From Stenotrophomonas maltophilia (GTDB lineage Bacteria; Pseudomonadota; Gammaproteobacteria; Xanthomonadales; Xanthomonadaceae), in contig NZ_SRHZ01000089.1 of NCBI RefSeq assembly GCF_004684085.1, forward strand, positions 62,001 to 126,000: a DNA stretch of 64,000 bases, written 5' to 3'. Shown in pieces: positions 1-9,336 of the stretch. Each line of letters opens with the position of its first letter. Position 1 is the stretch's first letter. Made by a program: the position numbers and the translations under genes. The notes under the pieces were generated by a model. It did no database searches. It was not told the DNA's origin and was given only the letters and a program-made list of their open reading frames with translations.

Positions 1-1086
1 CAGGAAGCGGGCCTCAGCCCCAGCCTGGGTGCGTTCCTGGCCGGCGTGCTGTTGTCCGATTCGGAATTCCGGCACGAACTGGAAGCGCAGATCGAACCAT
101 TCAAAGGCCTGCTGCTGGGTCTGTTCTTCATCGCGGTGGGCATGGGCATCGACCTCGACCGCATTGTTGCCGAGCCCTGGCTGATCGCCGCTGGCGTGGC
201 GATCCTGCTGGTGGTGAAGTTCAGCCTGCTGTATGTCATCGGCCGCATCGCCAGGCTCAGTTCAAGGCACTCGCTGCTGCTGGGCAGCGTACTGTGGCTG
301 GGTGGCGAGTTCGCCTTCGTGGTGTTCAATGAAGCACAGCGCGCACACCTGCTGGGCAACGCCAACCACGACCGGCTGGTGGCGATCGTCGGCCTGTCGA
401 TGGCGATCACGCCGCTGCTGATGATCGCGCTGCTCAAGCTGCTCGGCCAGGAGAAGGCCGCACCGCGCGAAGCAGCGGAGGCCGACAAGGTGGCGCCGGA
501 CAACCGGCCGAAGGTACTGATCGCCGGTATGGGCCGCTTCGGCCAGGTCATCGCGCGCCTGCTGACCGCGCAGAAGGTGCCGTTCGTGGCGCTTGAAGCG
601 AACCCGGATACCGTGGCCGACCTGCGTCGCTTCGGCAACCAGCTGTACTACGGTGACCCGACCCGGCCGGAGATGCTGCGTGCGGCCGGCGGCGAGCACA
701 TCGATGTGTTCGTGATCACCGTGGATGACCCGGAGACCAACCTGCGCGCGGTACGCATGGTGCGCCGGCTGTACCCTGACGCGAAGGTGCTGGCCCGCGC
801 ACGCAACCGACAGCATGCGTGGCGCCTGATGGACATGTCGGCCGAGCCGTTCCGCGAAGTGTTCGGCACCAGCCTGGAGATGAGCGGGCGCGTGCTGACC
901 GCGCTGGGCGTTGCAGCAGACGTGGCCGAACGCCATGTGCAGCGCTTCCGTGAGCACGACGAACAACTGCTGCGCGACCAGTACCTGGTCTACGACGACG
1001 AGGCGGCCGTGATCCAGACCTCGCGCGATGCACGCAATGACCTGATGCATCTGTTCGAGGCCGACGCAGAGAGCGACGACAAGTAG
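1..1086 (+). CDS. Kef-type monovalent cation/H+ antiporter, C-terminal part (5' end outside window)
   Basis: The reading frame is open from base 1, so the N-terminal part of the protein lies upstream. The visible 361 residues begin in the membrane domain of a CPA2-family exchanger (LGAFLAGVLL, then the IEPFKGLLLGLFF segment typical of KefB/KefC). Several hydrophobic helices follow to about residue 145. A TrkA-N/RCK nucleotide-binding domain starts near residue 170, with VLIAGMGRFGQ as its Rossmann glycine-rich loop, followed by FGNQLYYGDPT. Proteins of this build export K+ in exchange for H+ and are gated by ligand binding to the RCK domain, often glutathione adducts. The inner membrane is the expected location. 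The TAG stop codon (1084-1086) lies inside a GTAG palindrome. KefB and KefC cannot be told apart here. Confidence 0.85.
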   Translation, partial: QEAGLSPSLGAFLAGVLLSDSEFRHELEAQIEPFKGLLLGLFFIAVGMGIDLDRIVAEPWLIAAGVAILLVVKFSLLYVIGRIARLSSRHSLLLGSVLWLGGEFAFVVFNEAQRAHLLGNANHDRLVAIVGLSMAITPLLMIALLKLLGQEKAAPREAAEADKVAPDNRPKVLIAGMGRFGQVIARLLTAQKVPFVALEANPDTVADLRRFGNQLYYGDPTRPEMLRAAGGEHIDVFVITVDDPETNLRAVRMVRRLYPDAKVLARARNRQHAWRLMDMSAEPFREVFGTSLEMSGRVLTALGVAADVAERHVQRFREHDEQLLRDQYLVYDDEAAVIQTSRDARNDLMHLFEADAESDDK

Positions 1087-1221
1087 ATCCACGCCAACGC
1101 GTGGATGCTTTGGATTCGATCATCCACGCATGGCGTGGATCTACCAGGAGAATCCTGCCGACCAACGGTCGGCACCCACCCGGAGCAGTTTTCCGTAGTA
1201 GATCCACGCCATGCGTGGATG
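1083..1221. repeat. SMAG-type GTAG palindromes (inverted pair plus a third copy)
   Basis: Three copies of a GTAGATCCACGCC(A/AT)GCGTGGAT unit are seen: 1083-1106 (plus), 1120-1143 (inverted, ending in CTAC) and 1198-1221 (plus). Each is itself a palindrome. A different small palindrome (GCCGACC...GGTCGGC) sits between the second and third. Inverted pairs of GTAG units are the hallmark of the SMAG REP family of S. maltophilia, which are transcribed into hairpins and are thought to be mobilised by RAYT transposases. The first copy supplies the stop codon of the Kef gene. Confidence 0.8.
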
Positions 1222-1231
1222 ACGCGATGCA

Positions 1232-1270
1232 GGGGTCAGAGCCCTTTCCGTTGGAAAGGGATCCGACCCC
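1232..1270. repeat. GGGGTCAGAGCCC...GGGATCCGACCCC palindrome
   Basis: A near-perfect inverted repeat with outer arms GGGGTC/GACCCC and inner arms CCCTTTCC/GGAAAGGG around a TT loop. The same framework recurs at 35754, 39249, 41188, 41249, 55563 and 55608, always between genes. It lies between two convergent genes here, so it could act as a bidirectional transcription barrier. That role is inference. Confidence 0.75.
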
Positions 1271-1277
1271 GGCCCGA

Positions 1278-4200
1278 TCAGCCGTTATCGCGCAGGAACC
1301 GGGCCATCGACGAAACGCCCGGCACGCGCGGTTCGAACTCGCCAGCCACGTCGATGAAGCCACGCATCACCGCGATCTCGCGCGGGCTGCGGTTGAGGCT
1401 GTCGCGTACTTCCGGATCGGCACCGGCGCGCAGCAGGCGCTGCACCAGCAACGGCAGGCCATGCAGGGCGGCCAGATGCAGCGGACCGAAACCACGCGGA
1501 TCACGCACCTCCAGGCTTACCTCCTCGTCCAGCAGGCGCTCCACCGCGGCCATCACCACCTGCTCGTCGCAGGCGGTACCCGGCTCGGCGCGTGCGCCCA
1601 ACAGCAGCAGCAGCGGCGTGACCGACCCAGCAGCGGCCTGGTCCGGTTCGGCACCGGCCAGCAACAGGGTGTCGAGCAGGGCCAGCAGGCGCGAGCGGTC
1701 GCGGGCACTGAAGCCGTACAACGCGGCACAGTGCAGCGGACCCAACTGCTGCGCGTCACCGGCGTGCACGTCGGCGCCGGCGGTAAGCAGGCGCGCGACG
1801 ATGTCCGGAAGACCCAGCGCAGAGGCCAGCATCAGCACGGTCACCCCGCCCGGCAGGCGGTGTTCGAGCTTGGCGCCGGCATCGAGCAGGGCCGAAACGA
1901 TATCCACCTGGCGCATGCTGACCGCGGCCGACAACGGCGTCGCACCACTGGCGGCGGCGTGCTGCGGATCGGCACCTCGTGCCAGCAACAGGTCGGTCAC
2001 GGCCAGATGACCACCACCGGCCGCTCGCAGCAGCGCGGTGCAACCCTGCGCGTCAACCGCGTCGACGGCAAACCCCAGATCAATCAGGCGGCGCACCGCA
2101 TCGACGTCACCCGCCATCGCGGCGGCCGGCAGATCGGCCTCGCGCAGGGTGCGGCGCGGCAACGGCCACACCCGCCAGTCGAGCCAGTCGGCCAGATCAC
2201 GGCGACCGATCGACAGCGCCACGCCCAGCGGCGTCTGGCCATCGGCGGCACGTGCTTCCGGAGAGGCACCGTGCTGCACCAGCAGCTTCAACGCGCCCTC
2301 GCGGGCCAATGCGGTGGCCAGATGCAGGGCCGTCATGCCATGGCTGTCGCGCGCTTCACGATCAACACCGGCCTTGAGCAGGGCCTGCTGCAGACGCAGC
2401 CAACCCAGGCGCACTGCCAGCGACAGCGGCGGATCGCCTGCGGGTGAGGCCGCGAACGGATCGGCACCGCGCTCCAGCAGTTCCAACGCCAGCTGTTCCA
2501 GGCCACGGGCGGCCTGGTCGTGCTGCGCGCAGGCGGCGAGGAAGCGCGCCAGGCCACCTCGCCCGGCCGGCGACAGGCCACGCTGCAGCATCACCTGCAG
2601 CGTCGGCACCGCATCGATGCCGCGCGACAGCAGCGCGAACATCGGCGTGTCCGAGCAGGCATCACGTACGTATGGATCAGCACCGTGCGCCAGCAGCCAA
2701 TCGACCGCGTCCGGCTCCAGCGCCAGCTCGGGGTCAAGCAGCAGGCTGCCCAGTTCTTCCGGCTGGCACAGCTTGGCCAGCGCGGCCATGCCATCGGTGT
2801 TGCCGAAGCCCAGCGCCTCGCGCAGCAGGGTCAATGGCGGGCGATCCGGCAGCAGGCCGCTGGCCGCGGCCGCTTCGCCGCGCTCGGCCAGACCATCGCT
2901 GACCGCAGCCGGCAACGGATAGGAGGGATCCAGCAGCGCGACGATCGCCCAGCGGCCGGCTTCGGCGGCGTAATCCACCGCACGGCGGCCGACCGGATCG
3001 GTTGCATCGGCGGCAATGCCCAGATCGACCAGGCGCTTGATCAGCAGCGGCGAGACATCCTCGGCCATGACGGCCAGCTGCACCGCATTGCGGCCTTCGC
3101 CATCCACCGCGACCAGGTCGGGCTTGTGCGGCAACAGATGTTCAATCACACCGGCGCGACCTGCGCGGGCCGCTTCCAGCCAGGGCGTGCGACCGAGCGC
3201 GTCGCGCGCTTCCAGGTTGGCGCCGGCGGCGAGCAGCACACCGATGATTTCCACGTGACCGGCCAGCGCCGCCTCGTGCAGCGCACTGCGGCGCTGGCGA
3301 TCACGGGCGTCGGCGCGCGCCTTGTGCTTGAGCAGCAGCTGCACGCCGGCCGGATCATCGTCTTCGGTGGCGGCAGCGGCCAGCAGCACCGGCGTGCCCT
3401 CGGCCGGTTCGCTGCGCGCACCACGCTCGAGCAGGAAGCGGGCCAGGCGCCAGTTGCCGACCTGGCAGGCCACCGCCAGCGGCGACCAGCCATCATTGTT
3501 GAGCGCATCCACTTCGGCGGCGGCATCGCGCAACAGCGCGGCCACGCCCGGATCGGAACTGCGCGCGGCATGGTGCAGCGGGGTATTGCCATCGCTGTCG
3601 GTGGCACGCGAATCGGCACCGTTGGCGAGCAGTGTCATCACCGCCTCAGGGCGGCCATGCCAGCTGTCACGGGTGGCGGCCAGCAGTGGGGTCATGCCCC
3701 GTTGCGGCGCGTTCACGTCGACGCCGCGGGCGATCAGTTCGCGCAACAGACGCAGGTCCGGCAGCACCGCAGCCAGCACCGCCAGGCTGCGCTGGTCGCG
3801 CCAGTTCGGGTCCGGTAGCGCATAGGGATCGGCGCCGGCCTGCAGCAGCTGCAGGCCACGGTCGATACGGCCATGGCGCGCAGCTTCATACAGCGCCGGG
3901 GTCAGCTCCTGCGGTGCCATCGCCTCCAGCGGCACGGTTTCGGCCGCAGCGGCGAACATCGGTTCGTGTTCGCTACTGGCTGTGGCCAACGGGCCCGCGC
4001 GCAGCGATACCAGCGGCGCCGGCGCCACCCGCTGCAACAGCAGGTGCAGCAGCGGCGACAGCACCACCACTGCCAGCGCGGCCGGCAGGCGTGCGCTATC
4101 CGGCAGCAGCCCCGGCCAGGCCGGCAGCACCACCAATGCAGCCAGCGCGATCACCAGTGCGGCCACGCCGAGGCCACGCCAGGCGGTCAGATCGCGGCCG

Positions 4201-4616
4201 GCCAGTGCCTGCCAATGCTGGGCCAGGCTGCCGTCGAGGCGCTCGACATCGTTCCACAACGGCCACGTGCGCCACGCCGCCAGCAGGCCGGCACTGACCA
4301 GCACGCTCAGGCCCAGCACCGCGGCGAGGCTGCCGCTGTCACGCAGCGCCGCCAGCGGCCAGGCCAGCAGCAACGCCAGCAGCAGCGGCGCGGCCGCCCA
4401 TAGCGCCAGCAGCGCAGGCAGGTCCTGGCGTGCAACCACCTTCAGCGGAAGCAGCGCACGGCTGCGCCGCCACCACGACACGCCCAGCGCGAATGCCGGC
4501 TGCGCCAGGGCGGCGAAAAGGGCTCCCGCGATACCGCCCACGGCGGCGCCCAGGGCCAGCACGGCGCCCACGGCGAAGGCGATCGACAGGGCGCGTGGAC
4601 GAGAGGGGTCAGTCAT
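1278..4616 (-). CDS. large membrane-anchored ankyrin repeat protein (1112 aa)
   Basis: The first ~200 residues contain about five hydrophobic helices (e.g. [19 protein letters not shown] near the start and [16 protein letters not shown]). The remaining ~880 residues are a long array of ankyrin-like repeats of ~33 residues. Recognisable repeat cores include [47 protein letters not shown] and [12 protein letters not shown]. Ankyrin arrays bind proteins, and the hydrophobic head implies tethering to a membrane. There is no recognisable catalytic domain, so the partner and role are unknown. The ATG overlaps the end of ycgL by 8 bases, so the two are co-transcribed and probably translationally coupled. 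It converges with the Kef gene. Protein and topology calls are solid; function is open. Confidence 0.85.
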   Translation of the reverse strand: MTDPSRPRALSIAFAVGAVLALGAAVGGIAGALFAALAQPAFALGVSWWRRSRALLPLKVVARQDLPALLALWAAAPLLLALLLAWPLAALRDSGSLAAVLGLSVLVSAGLLAAWRTWPLWNDVERLDGSLAQHWQALAGRDLTAWRGLGVAALVIALAALVVLPAWPGLLPDSARLPAALAVVVLSPLLHLLLQRVAPAPLVSLRAGPLATASSEHEPMFAAAAETVPLEAMAPQELTPALYEAARHGRIDRGLQLLQAGADPYALPDPNWRDQRSLAVLAAVLPDLRLLRELIARGVDVNAPQRGMTPLLAATRDSWHGRPEAVMTLLANGADSRATDSDGNTPLHHAARSSDPGVAALLRDAAAEVDALNNDGWSPLAVACQVGNWRLARFLLERGARSEPAEGTPVLLAAAATEDDDPAGVQLLLKHKARADARDRQRRSALHEAALAGHVEIIGVLLAAGANLEARDALGRTPWLEAARAGRAGVIEHLLPHKPDLVAVDGEGRNAVQLAVMAEDVSPLLIKRLVDLGIAADATDPVGRRAVDYAAEAGRWAIVALLDPSYPLPAAVSDGLAERGEAAAASGLLPDRPPLTLLREALGFGNTDGMAALAKLCQPEELGSLLLDPELALEPDAVDWLLAHGADPYVRDACSDTPMFALLSRGIDAVPTLQVMLQRGLSPAGRGGLARFLAACAQHDQAARGLEQLALELLERGADPFAASPAGDPPLSLAVRLGWLRLQQALLKAGVDREARDSHGMTALHLATALAREGALKLLVQHGASPEARAADGQTPLGVALSIGRRDLADWLDWRVWPLPRRTLREADLPAAAMAGDVDAVRRLIDLGFAVDAVDAQGCTALLRAAGGGHLAVTDLLLARGADPQHAAASGATPLSAAVSMRQVDIVSALLDAGAKLEHRLPGGVTVLMLASALGLPDIVARLLTAGADVHAGDAQQLGPLHCAALYGFSARDRSRLLALLDTLLLAGAEPDQAAAGSVTPLLLLLGARAEPGTACDEQVVMAAVERLLDEEVSLEVRDPRGFGPLHLAALHGLPLLVQRLLRAGADPEVRDSLNRSPREIAVMRGFIDVAGEFEPRVPGVSSMARFLRDNG

Positions 4617-4869
4617 AGTGGCGCGGCATCAGGCTGGCCACCGATGGCGGCACCTGCAGGTAGAACCCGCGCTCGCTCATTTCGCTTCGCACCTTGTCCG
4701 GGTCAGCCTGGGCCAGGCGGCGCTGCCCCTCCAGGGCCACCTCCAGAACGAAGGCAAGCGCCCCCAGCGAGGTGAGCAGCGGCGCAGGCAGCGCGCTGAA
4801 ATCATCACGTTGGGGAACGTAGACGTAAGTGTCCGGCTTGAGTTGGCTTTTATAGACGTAGGCGTGCAT
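4609..4869 (-). CDS. ycgL: YcgL domain-containing protein
   Basis: An 86-residue protein starting [19 protein letters not shown], the classic YcgL-family (DUF709) N-terminus. It is followed by [11 protein letters not shown], a central FVLEVAL segment and the C-terminal GFYLQVPP motif. The family is small, probably cytoplasmic and has no agreed biochemical function. An in-frame upstream extension is rich in Arg and lacks family similarity, so the ATG at 4867-4869 is preferred. Its 3' end overlaps the start of the large ankyrin gene by 8 bases. Confidence 0.85.
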   Translation of the reverse strand: MHAYVYKSQLKPDTYVYVPQRDDFSALPAPLLTSLGALAFVLEVALEGQRRLAQADPDKVRSEMSERGFYLQVPPSVASLMPRHYD

Positions 4870-5033
4870 GTCCGCGGGACGATAACCCGGGAAGAGCCAT
4901 GATTGTGTCGGAAAGCCGACATCGGGGAAAGCCGTCAGCCGACGATGGCGGCGTGATCGACGGCGTTTCCCCCGGCGGGGTTCAGCAATGTAGCGGCGGC
5001 GTTCAGCCACACGCACACCGGGCGGCCGCCGGA

Positions 5034-6272
5034 TCACTCACCCCAGCGACGGAATACCAAGGATGTGTTGATGCCCCCGAATGCGAAGTTGTTGCTCATC
5101 ACGTACTCGGCCTGGAGTTCGCGGCCCTGACCGGTGATGAAGTCCAGCTGGCCGCAGCGCGGATCCACCTCCACCAGGTTCAGGGTCGGGGCAAACCAGC
5201 CGGCACGCATCATCTCGATGCTCATCCAGGCCTCGAATGCACCGCAGGCGCCCAGCATGTGGCCGACGTAGCTCTTCAGCGAGCTGATCGGCATCCGCGA
5301 GCCGAACACCTGCGCGGTAGCCTGGGTTTCGGCGATGTCGCCGTGATCGGTCGCGGTGCCGTGGGCGTTGACGTAGTCGATCTGCGCTGCGTCCAGTCCG
5401 GCATCCTCCAGCGCCAGGCGCATGGCCTGGGCCATGGTGCCGGCGCTGGGCTGGGTGACATGCTGGCCGTCGCTGTTGGTGCCGTACCCCACCACCTCGG
5501 CAAGGATGGTCGCGCCGCGCGCCTGCGCGTGCTCCAGGTCTTCCAGGATCAACGTGCACGCGCCCTCGCCCAGCACCAGGCCGTCGCGGCCGGCATCGAA
5601 CGGGCGTGGCGTCGACTGCGGGGCATCGTTCCGCACGCTGGTCGCGAACAGGGTGTCGAACACGGCGGCCGCAGCGGCGTCCAGCTGCTCTGCACCGCCG
5701 GCCACCATCACCGTCTGCTTGCCGCTGCGGATCGCCTCGTAGGCCGCGCCGACGCCCTGGCTGCCGGATGTACAGGCACTGGACGTGGTGTAGACGCGCC
5801 CGGACAGGCCGAAGAACACACCAATGTTGACCGGCGCGGTGTGGCTCATCATCTTCAGGTAGGTGGTAGCGCTGATGCCGTCGGTGGTGAACTCGTTGAG
5901 CATGCGGCCAAGTTCGCCGATGGCCTCATGGCTGCCGGAGGAGGAGCCGTAGGCCACCCCGGTGCGCCCGCTACGCAGCACCGGATGCTCAAGCAGTCCT
6001 GCGTCGCGCAGTGCGATTTCGGTGGCACGCACCGACATGATCGCCACCTTGCCCATCGAACGGGTGCTTTTGCGGTTGTAGGTTGACGGCAGCTCGAACG
6101 GCTGCGCCGGTGCGGCCAGTTTGGTGTTCAGCCCGGCATAGACATCCCACTCGGGCATCGCGCGCACGGCGTTGCGGCCGCTGCGCAACTGCGCGTGAAT
6201 GGTCGGCCAGTCGTGGCCGAGCGGACTGATGGCGGCGGCACCGGTCACCACCACGCGATGGTCGATGCCCAT
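5034..6272 (-). CDS. apeR: APE ketosynthase ApeR (beta-ketoacyl-ACP synthase, FabF type)
   Basis: A 412-residue thiolase-fold ketosynthase with the full Cys-His-His set: Cys167 in TTSSACTSG, His in [11 protein letters not shown] and His in [12 protein letters not shown]. It is the last gene of the aryl polyene cluster, in the position and length (~410 aa) of ApeR of the E. coli-type cluster. In that system a second ketosynthase beside the ApeO/ApeC elongation pair probably acts at an early or priming condensation. Its start overlaps the apeQ stop by one base, which indicates translational coupling. Family assignment is firm; the ApeR label relies on gene order and length. Confidence 0.85.
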   Translation of the reverse strand: MGIDHRVVVTGAAAISPLGHDWPTIHAQLRSGRNAVRAMPEWDVYAGLNTKLAAPAQPFELPSTYNRKSTRSMGKVAIMSVRATEIALRDAGLLEHPVLRSGRTGVAYGSSSGSHEAIGELGRMLNEFTTDGISATTYLKMMSHTAPVNIGVFFGLSGRVYTTSSACTSGSQGVGAAYEAIRSGKQTVMVAGGAEQLDAAAAAVFDTLFATSVRNDAPQSTPRPFDAGRDGLVLGEGACTLILEDLEHAQARGATILAEVVGYGTNSDGQHVTQPSAGTMAQAMRLALEDAGLDAAQIDYVNAHGTATDHGDIAETQATAQVFGSRMPISSLKSYVGHMLGACGAFEAWMSIEMMRAGWFAPTLNLVEVDPRCGQLDFITGQGRELQAEYVMSNNFAFGGINTSLVFRRWGE

Positions 6273-7003
6273 CAGAGCATGCCTCCGTTGACCGAAATCA
6301 CCTGCCGGGTGATGTAGCCGGCCGGCTCGGACAGCAGGAAGGCCACCGTCGCCGCCACTTCATCGGGATGGCCGACGCGGCCGGCTGGAATCAGTTTCAG
6401 GGCGTGCTCCACCACGTCCGCACTGAGCATCTCCGTCTCGATCAGGCCGGGAGCCACGCAGTTGACCGTGATCTGGCGGCTGGCCAGTTCCAGTGCGAGG
6501 GCCTTGGTGGCGCCGATGATGCCGGCCTTGGCCGCACTGTAGTTGACCTGGCCACGGTTGCCGGCAATGCCGGACACCGACGACAGGGTGACGATGCGGC
6601 CCGGCTTGCGCCGCCGCACCATCGGCATGATCAACGGATGCAGCACGTTGTAGAAGCCATCCAGGTTGGTGTGGATGACCTGGTCCCAATCCTCCGGCGA
6701 CAACGCCGGGAAGGTGCCGTCGCGGGCGATGCCCGCATTGCAGACCACGCCGTAATACGCGCCCTGCTTGTCCACGTCGGCCTCCAGCGCCGCGCGCACG
6801 GCGTCACGATCGGACACGTCGAAGGTGAGCACGCGCGCCTGCACGCCCAGGGCCTGGATCTCGGCCACCACGGCCTGTGCCTCCTCCACCCGGCTGCGGC
6901 AATGCACCGCCACGTCGAATCCATCATGGGCAATACGCAGCGCAATGGCGCGGCCGATCCCCCGGCTGGCACCCGTCACCAGCACGCATCGATTCCCAGT
7001 CAT
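6272..7003 (-). CDS. apeQ: APE 3-ketoacyl-ACP reductase ApeQ (FabG type SDR)
   Basis: A 243-residue short-chain dehydrogenase with the NADPH-binding TGASRGIG motif at residues ~10-17, the CNAG motif, a catalytic Ser in TLSSVSG and the YSAAKAG Tyr-Lys pair. It reduces the beta-keto group on the ACP-bound polyene chain after each condensation. The ATG at 7001-7003 was chosen because it overlaps the apeP stop as ATGA and because the SDR fold begins a few residues later. An upstream in-frame extension of 23 codons would run through apeP and has no family support. It is the only ketoreductase gene in the cluster. Confidence 0.88.
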   Translation of the reverse strand: MTGNRCVLVTGASRGIGRAIALRIAHDGFDVAVHCRSRVEEAQAVVAEIQALGVQARVLTFDVSDRDAVRAALEADVDKQGAYYGVVCNAGIARDGTFPALSPEDWDQVIHTNLDGFYNVLHPLIMPMVRRRKPGRIVTLSSVSGIAGNRGQVNYSAAKAGIIGATKALALELASRQITVNCVAPGLIETEMLSADVVEHALKLIPAGRVGHPDEVAATVAFLLSEPAGYITRQVISVNGGML

Positions 7004-7455
7004 GCCTGTCCACTCTCCAGATAGGCCTTCGCGTCGGCCGGTTCGTACACCGACACGTTGGCAACCGCCCACTCTTCCTCGCCCGCCAGTATCCGGCAGG
7101 CGAACAACCCCAGCCCATTGTCGCCCAGCAGTTCACGACGCGCCTGCACGCGCAGCCGGGAGCCACTGGGGAAACCACTGCGCTGGCTGCTGTAGCGCCG
7201 GCTGCCAAGCAGGAATCCCAACTGCGGCACGCTGCCGGCCGCGCGCGCGCGGCAGCCTGCCCAGGCAGCAATTGCCTGTGCCATGTACTCAATGCCGATC
7301 CAGGCCGGCATTTCGCCGTCTTCGATGAACAAGCCCGTCGCGGGTACCACCAGTTCGGCCTCGATGCTGTCTTGGTCCCACCGCAGTATCCGCTGCAGCA
7401 GGCACATGTCCTGGCGATGCGGCACCACCTCTTCGATCGCGTAGAGAGGGTTCAT
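7000..7455 (-). CDS. apeP: APE hotdog-fold dehydratase ApeP
   Basis: A 151-residue hotdog protein with VPHRQDMCLL near the N-terminus and a DGEMPAWIGIEYMAQAIAA helix, the pattern of ApeP/FabZ-like 3-hydroxyacyl-ACP dehydratases. In characterised APE systems ApeP pairs with ApeI to form a dehydratase that leaves the double bonds in place, giving the conjugated polyene. Here the ApeI equivalent appears fused to the starter ligase (15971-17656). The gene overlaps apeO by 4 bases and apeQ by 4 bases. Confidence 0.82.
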   Translation of the reverse strand: MNPLYAIEEVVPHRQDMCLLQRILRWDQDSIEAELVVPATGLFIEDGEMPAWIGIEYMAQAIAAWAGCRARAAGSVPQLGFLLGSRRYSSQRSGFPSGSRLRVQARRELLGDNGLGLFACRILAGEEEWAVANVSVYEPADAKAYLESGQA

Positions 7456-8636
7456 CGGCGTTCCAGTGCCAACACCGCATTGCTGCCGCCGAAGGCAAAC
7501 GAGTTGCTCAGTATCCGTCGCAGCGGCCGTGCCAGGCGGGTGCCCGGCGCCACCAGCGACAATTCCGGCAGCGCCTCATCCACGGCGCCATCCCACCAGT
7601 GCGGTGGCAGCCGCTGCAGCGGGTTCTCAGCCAGCATCATCCAGCACAATGCCGCCTCGATCGCGCCGGAGGCGCCGAGCGTATGCCCGGTGAGCGGCTT
7701 GGTCGAGCTGGCCGGTACATCGGTACCAAGCACCTCCGAAACTACCAAGCTTTCCATGGCATCGTTGTGGTCGGTGGCGGTGCCATGCAGGTTCACGTAA
7801 TCGACCTCAGCGGGCGACCAGCCGGCGCGCTTCAGTGCCTGTCGCAGCGCATCGATGGCGCCCTGGCCTTGCGGGTCGGGTGCGGACATGTGGTGGGCGT
7901 CGGACGATTCACCCCAGCCCGCAAGAACCACCGGGCTGATCTCGCGGGTGAGCAGGAACAGCGCGGCTCCTTCCCCGATGTTGATGCCGGATCGGTGTCG
8001 CGAGAACGGATTGCAGCGCAGTGCGGACACCGACTCAAGCGCGCTGAAACCCGCCACCGTGAAGCGGCACATAGAATCGGCGCCGCCGGCGATGACGGCA
8101 TCGACAACTCCGGCGCGCAACAGGCGCGCAGCCGACACCAGGGCCTTGGCACTGGATGAACATGCCGTGGACAGCGTCCAGGCCGGGCCCTGCGCACCAC
8201 TGCGCAGCCGCACGAACTGCGCGGCGGTTCCCATTTCCTGCTGCGCATAATCGTAGTCCGCCGGCCAATGACCGTTGCTGGCGTGGGAGCACATCGCCCG
8301 CTCGCCTTCGCCAATACCCGACGTGCTGGTCCCCATCACCACAGCCACGCGCTCGGCGCCATAGCGGGCGATGGCTGCGGCCACCGCAGGCGCGATCTGC
8401 GCCAGCGCAACCGCCAGCAGCGCGTTGTTGCGCCCACGCAGGGCCAGCGGGAGTTCGTCCAGCGACGGCAGCGGCGTGCGTACCTCTCCCAGCGCCAAGG
8501 TCCGCCCCGGCAACAGGCTGTCGTTGTTGCTCAACCCACCCGGCACCTCGGCGAACATCGCCTCCGCCACCGCCGCGCGGCCCTCACCCAGCGCGCAGAC
8601 AATGCCCAGATCGTTGAGGAAAACGGCAGCGTCCAT
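7452..8636 (-). CDS. apeO: APE elongation ketosynthase ApeO
   Basis: A 394-residue ketosynthase with Cys159 in WTLSTACSSS and the two histidines in NLHGTATDHND and KPLTGHTLGASGA, so a full catalytic triad. By order (N-O-P-Q-R) and length it corresponds to ApeO, the condensing partner of the chain-length factor ApeC. The ATG at 8634-8636 overlaps the apeN stop by one base (TGATG). A longer in-frame extension upstream would overlap apeN heavily and has no ketosynthase similarity. It should carry out the repeated malonyl condensations of polyene growth. Confidence 0.85.
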   Translation of the reverse strand: MDAAVFLNDLGIVCALGEGRAAVAEAMFAEVPGGLSNNDSLLPGRTLALGEVRTPLPSLDELPLALRGRNNALLAVALAQIAPAVAAAIARYGAERVAVVMGTSTSGIGEGERAMCSHASNGHWPADYDYAQQEMGTAAQFVRLRSGAQGPAWTLSTACSSSAKALVSAARLLRAGVVDAVIAGGADSMCRFTVAGFSALESVSALRCNPFSRHRSGINIGEGAALFLLTREISPVVLAGWGESSDAHHMSAPDPQGQGAIDALRQALKRAGWSPAEVDYVNLHGTATDHNDAMESLVVSEVLGTDVPASSTKPLTGHTLGASGAIEAALCWMMLAENPLQRLPPHWWDGAVDEALPELSLVAPGTRLARPLRRILSNSFAFGGSNAVLALERR

Positions 8637-9193
8637 CAGTCCTGACCAGCCATATCGATCGATTCGATGCGCAGCGTGTAGCCTTCTGCGCGGTTGTCCA
8701 GCTGCAGGCTGCCATCCTGCAGGCGCCGCAGCTGCAGCCACACAGTACCGTCACGCGACAGACTGCGCTGGTGACCGTCATCACCGACCTGCCAGCCAGC
8801 CGGCAACACGGCGGCGATCGCGGCCGTCGGCCACAGCGCGAACTGCAGATCGTCCAGCACACGCTCCGCGCGAACCTGCGGCGGCAACCACGATGCACGT
8901 TGCTCGGTCAACTGCCGGCCATCCCAGCGCAGACGAACGCCGGTCTGGCCCATGGCCTGCACCGCCAGCTGCACCTGCTGCGCATCGGCTTCCAGCAGAG
9001 CATCGAGATCACGTTCGTGGCGCCCGAAGCGGAAATGCAGCTGCTGCTGCAGCGCCAGTGGCGTCGGCAGGCTGGACGGGGCCAACCGCAGCGGCGGCAG
9101 CTCGACCTGCGGCCTCGGCATGCGCCCGGCGCAGGCGGACAGCAGCGCGCACAGCAGCAGCGCTGCAATGCTGCGCACGATCAGCTGCGGCAC
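8636..9193 (-). CDS. apeN: APE outer-membrane lipoprotein ApeN (DUF3261)
   Basis: About 185 residues with a signal peptide and lipobox (LLLCALLSAC, Cys near residue 20), so a predicted lipoprotein. The body matches the DUF3261 family found in APE clusters next to a LolA-like protein and an MMPL exporter, which suggests a role in moving the aryl polyene lipid to the outer membrane. No ATG is available. A GTG at 9191-9193 has GGAG five bases upstream and is preferred over a GTG at 9176-9178, five codons further on. It follows the only sizeable gap in the cluster and overlaps a possible short leader frame. Confidence 0.75.
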   Translation of the reverse strand: MPQLIVRSIAALLLCALLSACAGRMPRPQVELPPLRLAPSSLPTPLALQQQLHFRFGRHERDLDALLEADAQQVQLAVQAMGQTGVRLRWDGRQLTEQRASWLPPQVRAERVLDDLQFALWPTAAIAAVLPAGWQVGDDGHQRSLSRDGTVWLQLRRLQDGSLQLDNRAEGYTLRIESIDMAGQD

Positions 9194-9243
9194 GCGGCCT
9201 CCAGCACACGTGCATGGCAGCCGCTGTTGATGGAATTGTTCAT
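9181..9243 (-). CDS. possible 20-codon leader peptide ahead of apeN
   Basis: In the 143-base apeM-apeN gap there is an ATG (9241-9243) with a GGAAGGG Shine-Dalgarno-like sequence 5-6 bases upstream. It opens a 20-codon frame beginning MNNSINSGC and ending at a TGA that overlaps the apeN start region. The frame upstream of this ATG is also open back to the apeM stop. It could couple apeN translation or be a chance frame. No similarity to a known peptide is recognised. Confidence 0.25.
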   Translation of the reverse strand: MNNSINSGCHARVLEAACRS

Positions 9244-9336
9244 GTAGCGCCCTTCCGGATACGGGTCGAGGGGGGTAGATGATGTTCCCGAAGTGGTCGC
9301 CGCGCCAGCGCCGGGCCGTGGCGCACGCACTCCGAT

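Noticed and set aside
1278-3800. Regularly spaced DNA similarity in the ankyrin gene considered as a CRISPR-like or tandem array
   Set aside because: The ~99-base periodicity is that of the protein repeats; the DNA copies are degenerate and coding.
1101-4403. Several plus-strand open frames opposite the ankyrin gene
   Set aside because: They are shadows of the repeat-rich minus-strand gene: Gln/His/Arg-rich, without starts or motifs.
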